A DNA stretch of 64,000 nucleotides, taken from contig ML677335.1 in the NCBI GenBank assembly GCA_007922305.1, positions 41,044,949 through 41,108,948 of the forward strand, given 5' to 3'. Shown here piece by piece: positions 56,323-64,000 of the stretch. This stretch comes from Dermatemys mawii (lineage: Eukaryota; Chordata; Testudines; Dermatemydidae). Under the pieces are notes generated by a model that saw only the letters and a list, made by a program, of their open reading frames with translations, ran no database searches and was not told the DNA's origin. The number at the start of each line of letters is the position of its first letter. The first letter of the stretch is position 1. The translations under genes and the position numbers were made by a program.

Positions 56323-59300
56323 GATCCATCATCACTAGTGAAATCCAACAAAGAATAGTTTGGCCCATTTGTGACCAAAATAATCGATCTCTTCATAGCC
56401 TTCCCATTGCACTGAAGCATGAAAAAGATCTGACAGGTTCACAAGAAACTGGATTGTCCAGGTACTTATAGAGGCGATGAAGCCCATATATCTGAGTACC
56501 TTTAACATAAATTGAGACAGGTGAATTAACCAGACCAAGAATGCACTTTCAAAAGGCTACGCATATTGTTTGATTCCAAAGGTCTTTTCCCCAAGAAACT
56601 TTCCTCATTAGAAAGGTGGTGAGAACTAGACTCCAACAGTACCTATGTGCGCCAACATCGAAGAAACTTTACAACCAGGGTTTAGAAATGCCACACAAAT
56701 TGTTGTAGCTCAAGGAGCACTGATGGATGGGCAGCTCTACAAGGCTGTGGAAAGATGTCAAAACCAATGCTCAAGTTCGCTGTATCTTTCAACAAACTCC
56801 TTCATGAGCTTCTGACAATCCATATGGAATATGTGTCAAAAGTACATGTTAGCATAGTGTATAATCATGGTGTAGATCAGAATCAGTCTTTCATTTTAAA
56901 AGGATGAACAGTGGTAATAGATGCCAGTTCTGATCCTTAAGCTTTCACAGGAATCAGTCCTTTCTCTTTTCCTTTTCAAAATGTATATGAACACATGGGA
57001 GAGTTCATTCAACATTACAGGCTTTCAGTGCCATCAATACATCAGCTTTTACACATTAGCAGGAAAATCAATCTTCTTCCCACATGTGCCCTTCTTAAAC
57101 ATGCCATACCAGGGTTGAAGACAGGAACAATAGCCATGTATTCTAGCAACACTGGTGTAGTGCAGGAAACAAGAATGCTCAGGAGAAGGAAAATCCTCTT
57201 TGTGACTATTTACCTGGTCTTTATAACCTAAAAAAAGTTCTGAATTTAGTGAAGAAGTAATTTTTATACTGATGCTGCTGCCCTCACAGCAGAGCAGAAC
57301 AAAACTATCCCACTACCGGACAAGCCTACAGACCTGGGAAGCAGCACCACCTAGTCTGGGATAAGGGCTGAGCATCCTACTTGCCCAATATTGACAGGGA
57401 AGCAACTATGAGATGTCTAGCACAGCGGCAGAGTTAGCTAGAATAGCAGCACACCTAAAAAGCTCTTTATACACATTCTGTAAGGAAGGGCTAAAAGCTG
57501 CTTCCAGAGGAGCAAACAAAGAACCAGCATGAGACAGACACGTGGAAGACAAGCAAAAGTAAATCACCAAAAGTACCCCAATTAAGCAGAATTACCACAC
57601 CCATTAAACAGCAGTTAGTGTTTAGAGAGATTCCTGCAGTCATCTCAATTACAAACATTTCCTAATTAAGTATGGCCTGATAAACTGTATGTGAGAGAGA
57701 AGCAGGATTCATAAGCAGGGTTAAACAACATATTCATTATAAAATTAGAGTTGTTTTCAGATCTCACTTCAGTTTCACAAATTTGTTCCCTTTTTGCTGG
57801 AAGCCTTGAAATTTCATGCTTTAACTCAAAAAACAAGACCATTTTTGCCTTCAGTATTTAAGACAACTTTGGATGTGCAAAATTAAATTCTGGCAGTTAT
57901 TTTAAAATAAAAACTGGTGGCATTTCAAAATTTTCCATTTAAAAATGTAAATATGGCACTCTGCACATGATTTATGAAAAACAAAAGTTTGGAGCCACAA
58001 AATGACCTGGGATGGAACTGAAAATTCTTTTTTCATTAAGTTCCACTAAATATTTTTTCCCTATCTGTCTTTGCTACTTTAGCCCTAAACCAGAAACAAG
58101 AGATGGCTCTTTCAAGCAAAATATGAACAAAGTAAATAAAATGTATGGAGGCTGTTCCAAGTAGCTTTATGGGAGAAGGTCCATTGTGGATAGGAGTGGA
58201 GGAAGGAAGATCAAATGAAGCCAATTGATACCCTAAAAATTCACACCTTTGGTTTTGTTCACAAAACAGATACAGCACCCTCAATGAGTGTGCAAACTCC
58301 ATGTATCTGTCCTACCAATACAGTGCAACCTAGTACTGAAGTGTGCATTTGTAGAGGTGAAAGGATATCTCAATCTCCAGTAAATCACTGATCTTTCTAC
58401 TGACTGCTGGGAAGTGACCTACCTGTAACAGTGATTTGAGACAGAATTTTGGACCTTATACCTGTCCTTTTACCTCTAAACTGAGACTCATTTCATGCAA
58501 ATTACTGAGACACCATAAGACAATAAGAGCTTTCGATTATTATCTAACTATGTGGATCTGGAAGTGAAAAGCTCTGTTTCCCATTTTTGTCCTTCCATTG
58601 AAGTCAAAAGCCATCATTTACTTCAGCAACAGAGTTAGGCCAATCCATGGATATAATTGGAAATCCCACCTTTGCTTCAGTATTTTAGACTACCTGAAAA
58701 TTTTCCATGTGAATTAAAACACTTTCATGTGGAAAACAACCCCACCCCTCACCCCACAGGAAACTAGTGTCCTTTCTGGTCTTTACCAGTATAAGTAATA
58801 TTTTGATCCTCACTCAAATATTCCAAAAAAGTATGTGCTGCTAAAATTCAGCATTAAATACAGCAACAAAATTACACGATTACTTGTATAATAATACTTA
58901 TAGAAAGCTCTAATAAAAAATGGGCTAATATTGGTATCAGAGTTTTGTTGGGTGCCCCTACAGTTCTCTATGTATTTGCTTTCCCTCCTCTTGTATCACA
59001 CTATTAATATTTGATTGCACAGCCTCTAATTGTCCCTATTTTGTTTAATAGTGTAATTAATGAGAGAGAATGACAATTCTCAAAAGAAACAAAAGTGGAA
59101 ACTCAAACAGAACAGGGGAAAATGTGGTCAATGTTCTCCCCTTATTTTTCACAATGTGGTGCTGATTGCAACATCTACTTAGACGCAGTTAAGACGCTGA
59201 CACTAAGCAAAGAAATCTCAAGTAAAGAATTTCCAGGGAGGTCACATTAAGGAAAGTGGCAAATCCAAGTCCACAACCGTCTTTCAAGTGTTTGAGTTTT

Positions 59301-60083
59301 GCATTATTGCATTTGAATTATTGTCCACTATCAGCAAACCAAACCGATCCATCATTTCAAGGAACAACTAAAGATACCTATTACTTACCTCACTCCCATG
59401 CCACAACAGCTCATATAATTTGCTTTGTCAAGTGCAAAACACAGTATGCATGGACAGCAGAATGTGATATTGAATCAAATTAATATATGTCAGCTTTTAC
59501 AGCCATGCTGTTGGATCATATAAAAAAAAAAGTACAACTTTGATAAAGCCTTAATCATGATGTGTTAAATTTTACATGCAGTTTTTTGGGAAGAATTAGC
59601 ATGTTATTGCATATGAGTAGTACCAAGAGCCAGCCATATACTCATATTTGTATACTGTTGAAAGCATTCTTCTCTGGTATATCTCAGCATGGCCTACAAT
59701 TGTGAACTAATAGAACAGCATGCACTCAAATACCTCAAGAGTTAAGAGTTAATTTTAAAAAGAGGACAAAAGGAGTCTCTTCTACAGGACTTCTCCTCAG
59801 AATAATACTAATGGACTCACTGTGGAATCTTCCTTTCCCAAAGAAAACTCCAAAAATAAAGTTACAATATAATTCAGAAGTACACATGGAAGGAAGGGGG
59901 AGAGCGGGCATGCATGTAGCAATTCTATTTGTTTTACCAAAGACTTGAAAGAAGATCTGAAACTATAATAGTTTCTCTTCATTTCTACAAGCCAAGTTTT
60001 ATTGTAGCCCTTAGGCCATCATTCACCATAATACAGCTGGCAACAGAGAAATTCAAGAGCCCATTTTGTGCCAGTTATAGACA
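56323..60083. other. Gene-free region
   Basis: No coding exon or transposon was recognised in 3.7 kb. Short frames at 56921-57231 and 58036-58302 have no motif. Confidence 0.5.
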
Positions 60084-60091
60084 CTTTAGAC

Positions 60092-60772
60092 CAGGATGGC
60101 CAAACTACGGCCCATACCCCCCGCCTCGCCTGGCCCCCGAGCTCCCAGCTGAGGAGGTTCCCCACAACCCCTCCCCTGCTGTCACCCTTCCCTCGCAGCC
60201 TCAGCGTGCCACACAGGCAGCACTCTGGCCTGTAGCTCCTGCCAGTGGCTTTGGCGGCACTGCACACTCCGCGCTCCTGCGGGGCAGTGTGTCTAGCTCC
60301 CGCAAGCTGCATGGAGCCAGACATGCTGCACGGCGTGGTAAGGGGGAAGGGGTTTTGGATAAGGGGCAGAAGGTCCCAGGGGATGGTCAGCAGAGACAGG
60401 GAGCAGTTGGATGAGGCAGAGGTTCTGGAGGAAGTTGGGGTGTGACTGGGAATGAGGGCGGGTTGTATAGGGCCTGGGAGTCCGGGGGGTATCTCAGGGG
60501 GCGGGGAAGTGGATAGGAATTGGGGCAGTCAGGGGCAGGGGGGACATGGATGGGGTGGGGTCCTGAGGGAGTAGTTGGGGTGGGGTGTCTCTGGAGGGGG
60601 TGGTCAGGGGATAAGGAACGGGGGGGTTGGATGAGTTGGGGGTTGAGGGGGGCAGTCAGGAGGCAGGAAGTAGGTGTGGGTTAGATGGGGGCACAGCCTT
60701 TCCTACCCAGCCTTCTGTACAATTTTGGAACACCCAATGTGGCCCTCGGGCCAAAAAGTTTGCCCACACGTG
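60092..60772. mobile_element. Non-autonomous hAT transposon, 681 bp
   Basis: The ends CAGGATGGCCAAACTACGGC and, on the other strand, CACGTGTGGGCAAACTTTTT are relatives of the element at 14075. The 8-bp flanks CTTTAGAC (60084-60091) and CATTAGAT (60773-60780) agree at 6 of 8. The interior again has GC-rich degenerate repeats with GCAGTCAGG and GGGGTCCTGAGGG. The 161-codon frame at 59929-60414 is a by-product of the GC richness. The terminal repeats are more diverged than in the first copy. Confidence 0.8.
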
Positions 60773-60780
60773 CATTAGAT

Positions 60781-63700
60781 GATGTCACATCATCTCTCCG
60801 TTTAATAACTTTTAACTCATATAATGACCTGCATCTGTAAGACCATGAGGGTGACCAACTGTCAAAATTCTTTGGGGGAATGTCAAATTTTTTCCAACAC
60901 CTCACATAAATAAATATCTGAACCACCACCACCACCACCCACTACAATCCCCTTTTATCACATCTGCATTCAAATTTGGGCCCAAATTTTCAAAACATAA
61001 TTCAAAAGTAATGATGGTCAGTGACAGCATGCATGGTAGGATTACAGCAAACTAGTGGAACCAACATGCTTATGTTACCTAATCTATTAACAGGTCAGTG
61101 TCCATATGTTTGATGGAAACTGTGCGCCATGCTTCCTTTTTAGAAGAAAATCTGATTTACAAATCCTCACTGGCATTTGAATTTCAACATAAATATGTTA
61201 AGGATTTTCTCCCTGTGAAATAGTTACATTTTGCTAGTGGGATTACAGAATTCTAGCTGTCCTTTTTTAAAGAACTATTTTTGAACCATTTTTACCATTT
61301 TTTTCCATCTCTTGTCCAAGTTTTCAGTTTATCTTTATTAAAATGAGATTTAAAAAATAATAAATTCCATTAAATCATAAAATAATGAACGAGAGGGTCA
61401 AAATTAAAAAAACTGCTATAGATTATTATTGGTCATCTTATTGGCTTGTAAACAGATGAATTCACACTGGTTTAGTTAAACCAATGCAAACCTCTTTGTA
61501 AACATACTTACTAGTAAGGCTACAAGTCAGCCATGGATTCTGTGATTTTATGAGACTTACAACCCCTTTCCCCCATCAGTCCCAGGTAGCGGGACTCAGG
61601 CTCCAGTGATTTATTGTTTGTTGCCTGCATCCTGCCTGATTTAAAAACAAACAAACAAACAAACAAACAAAAAACCCACTAAAAAGACCCTTGATAAAAT
61701 CTAAGCCTTACTTACCAGTTTAAAACTGATTGTATCTATTTAGCTTGGGGTACAGGTTTATATGCCAGGTTTTAGTGTGCCCACACATCAAGTTGTACAG
61801 ATTCAATTAAATGCATTAAAAACAAAAAAACCACCCTTTTGTGAGTCCAGGACAACTACGTGTGTAGACTGAGCCTATGTATACTATACCATTGCAACAA
61901 TGACATATTTAATTGTTATTTATAATTGGCATAAAACCATTTTGAAACAGGAGTCAACAGGCTATACTCCTCAAGGGCAGTGAATATTAACAAATCTCTC
62001 ACTTCATTCCCTCAATCTGAACATAGACAAACTGCAAACGATACTTAGCAACACTAAGGCCAGTATCTGTCTACCACATGAGACAACTGCAATTTTGCAA
62101 AAAAATTTAAGGATGTTTTATTTCCCTTTCAGTTTCATGCCACAATCATGTAAACACTTATGCACATATTTAATCATAAACAAATGAGTAGTCTCATTGA
62201 CAGTGTAGGACTGGGGCCTTAAACTGTAACTTTTCCTTTCTGCTACCCACCCAAGGGCCTCTTAAAGAGTTAATCTGCTTCAGGCGTCTGGCAAAGGAGA
62301 CTGTTTTCTTCACTGTAATGCACTGGCTCTGTTAAAGATAACATATTAGACTCATTCAACTCATTTAAGAGGCTCGAGTAGTATAGGATGTAGTATAGTA
62401 TTAATGGAGTAAATTTATTGTTGAAAAATGAAAAATAAATTAAAAACTGAGGGTGCAAAAGGATGATGTGAATAAAAATAATTTCAGGATGGACCCAACC
62501 TAAACTAGGTCAAATTTCCATACTAGACCTTTTCACACAAAGACCAGCAAAACAGTAGATGCAACTTTCATTCCAGTCACTTTAAATCTTACAAAGTAGA
62601 CATCCAACTAAAGTTACTCATTAGCGCTAACAAGATTTTTTTTTATCCTAGTGAAAGGTCATATACTCTATGTAAAATCACTGGCCAACTGTTATCATTA
62701 CAAGAGGTGAGAGTATTTTATAACAGTATTTTATCAAGATGCAAATATTTTCCCAAAAGCAGTTCCAGGTATTCTTAATGTCAAACAATGTTTCATTAGG
62801 TGAGAGATTCTAAACCCAGTGAATGAATAAATATAATAAAAGTTGATATATTTTAAAAAGTAATCAATGTAATTTTACTCTACTTTATGCTGCTATAAAA
62901 AGGGCTCTAAGTGTACATCTCTTCTACTCTTCTTCATTTAACTGCCATAATTATGCAGATAAATGTTTGATGAATTGCATCAAAAATAGTATTCAGACTG
63001 TCAACCATCAAAGTGCTTAGCTACCATTTTTCTTTTTTCCTATTTATGTGTCTTTATATTACAAAAAAATCAAGCTGCTAACATTAAAATGATCTACAGT
63101 TACGAAAAAAGTATTGAAGTGTAACACAGAATAATAAATTATTATTCTTTGAAGGTTAAAGCCAAGTTTAACAGATATCTATGCTTTGTTACATTGGACT
63201 CTTTTCAAACTGCATTTGACTGAGGGAGGCTTTCATGTGACAAATCTGACACCACACTAATGCTATCATTTCCTTGGTTTACTTCGGGCATCAAAAGTAA
63301 TATCAAGGACAGATTAATGTTTGTGATAATCCACAAAATAATTCAGATGGTTATAAGTGGATGGTTTAAAATTCAGTCCAACTTCGTATAAACAAGGTGA
63401 CTTTAATCTGAACCACTGTCTTGAATTAACACTCTCTCAGTCCTATGATATGAAAATAGGGAGCACTCATTCAGAGACCTACTGAAAATGCCCCACAGAA
63501 TCATATCACTCCTCAGTGAAAGCGTCATATTGATTCTTATAATGATCACCCCGTACCACTACAATTCAGGCAATAAGAACATAGCTGAATCAAATTTACA
63601 CCACAAGATGAATCATAGGTCTATATCATGTAGACAAAGCAATACTATACCTTTAGTTTTTTCTTTAGCATTTGTATTGTTTTGTTCTACACATCTAGTC

Positions 63701-64000
63701 AGACTTTTACAGCAATTTCAGATTTAATTAGAAAAAAAAGTTATTCCATCTCCAAACACCTATGCAAAGCTGTTCAGTAAAATGTAACATATACTTACAT
63801 TCTGAATAAGATGACTATCTGGACTGCAAGGAGAGTAAGAAATGTAATGGGTAGTACCAGAATTTTTATTTTGTAATTTCTACTTTTTCTTATAATCACA
63901 ATCATTCAGAGATACTCATATATATAGTCTGGCTGTAATGCCCCCCACTCCCCACTCCCATGATACTGTATTGAGCTCAGATGTGAAAAGTAACGTTTAA
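60781..64000. other. Gene-free AT-rich region
   Basis: Simple repeats only: a CCA run at 60923-60940 and an (AAAC)n run at 61644-61672. No exon, RNA gene or transposon was recognised up to the right edge. Confidence 0.5.

Noticed and set aside
1..64000. CRISPR array, operon or phage-type system
   Set aside because: No regularly spaced repeats with unique spacers and no dense co-directional genes; every repeat seen is a eukaryotic transposon, LINE, SINE, LTR or simple repeat.

Overview
The window looks like nuclear DNA from a sauropsid, most probably a turtle. It is AT-rich, has no long host exon that I can recognise, and its organisation is set by interspersed repeats. The turtle call rests on recalled repeat families: CR1 LINE copies ending in a TTCTTATGTTCTTAT-type tail, CR1-tailed tRNA-derived SINEs, Penelope-like 3' ends and several Harbinger families. 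A crocodilian or other sauropsid source cannot be excluded by eye. No host protein-coding gene, rRNA, tRNA gene or CRISPR array was found. The coding sequence that can be supported belongs to transposable elements.

Layout. 1-653: end of a Harbinger-type element running off the left edge. 1.75-3.0 kb: an old CR1 carrying two nested insertions, a younger CR1 tail and a 154-bp hAT MITE. 3-13.9 kb: mostly single-copy-looking AT-rich DNA with a MIR and small old repeats. 14.1-16.1 kb: a non-autonomous hAT element (755 bp) and a solo retroviral-type LTR (784 bp). 22.1-24.0 kb: a decayed hAT transposase followed by a Penelope-like relic with a GIY-YIG trace. 24-30 kb: gene-free, with a 130-bp segment present twice. 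30.6-33.1 kb: Harbinger MITE pieces and CR1 copies. 35.8-36.1 kb: a hairpin-rich Harbinger MITE. 40.3-43.9 kb: CR1, a SINE, an LTR-like block and a 1.15-kb CR1. 44.4-48.7 kb: a nearly complete autonomous Harbinger transposon. 49.3-50.2 kb: a Penelope-like tail with a perfect 29-bp inverted repeat, then CR1. 52.8-56.3 kb: a second Harbinger, of another family, in opposite orientation and decayed. 60.1-60.8 kb: a second non-autonomous hAT. The rest, to 64 kb, is gene-free.

The centrepiece is the 4,262-bp Harbinger at 44415-48676. It has a TAA target duplication, matching termini, an uninterrupted DDE transposase (+) with D197, D285 and E321 in place, and a convergent two-exon Myb/SANT-like gene (-). 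The splice sites of that gene agree in phase, and its only visible lesion is one extra base in a run of nine C. In Harbinger/PIF transposons the Myb-like protein recruits the transposase to the element ends. Here both ends carry clusters of an AGCGCT palindrome that could be its binding sites. A further + strand reading frame of 100 codons lies inside the Myb intron. The element at 1-653 shares terminal and subterminal sequence with this transposon, so it could be mobilised by the same proteins; the 35.8-kb MITE and the decayed 52.8-kb copy show the non-autonomous and dying states of related elements.
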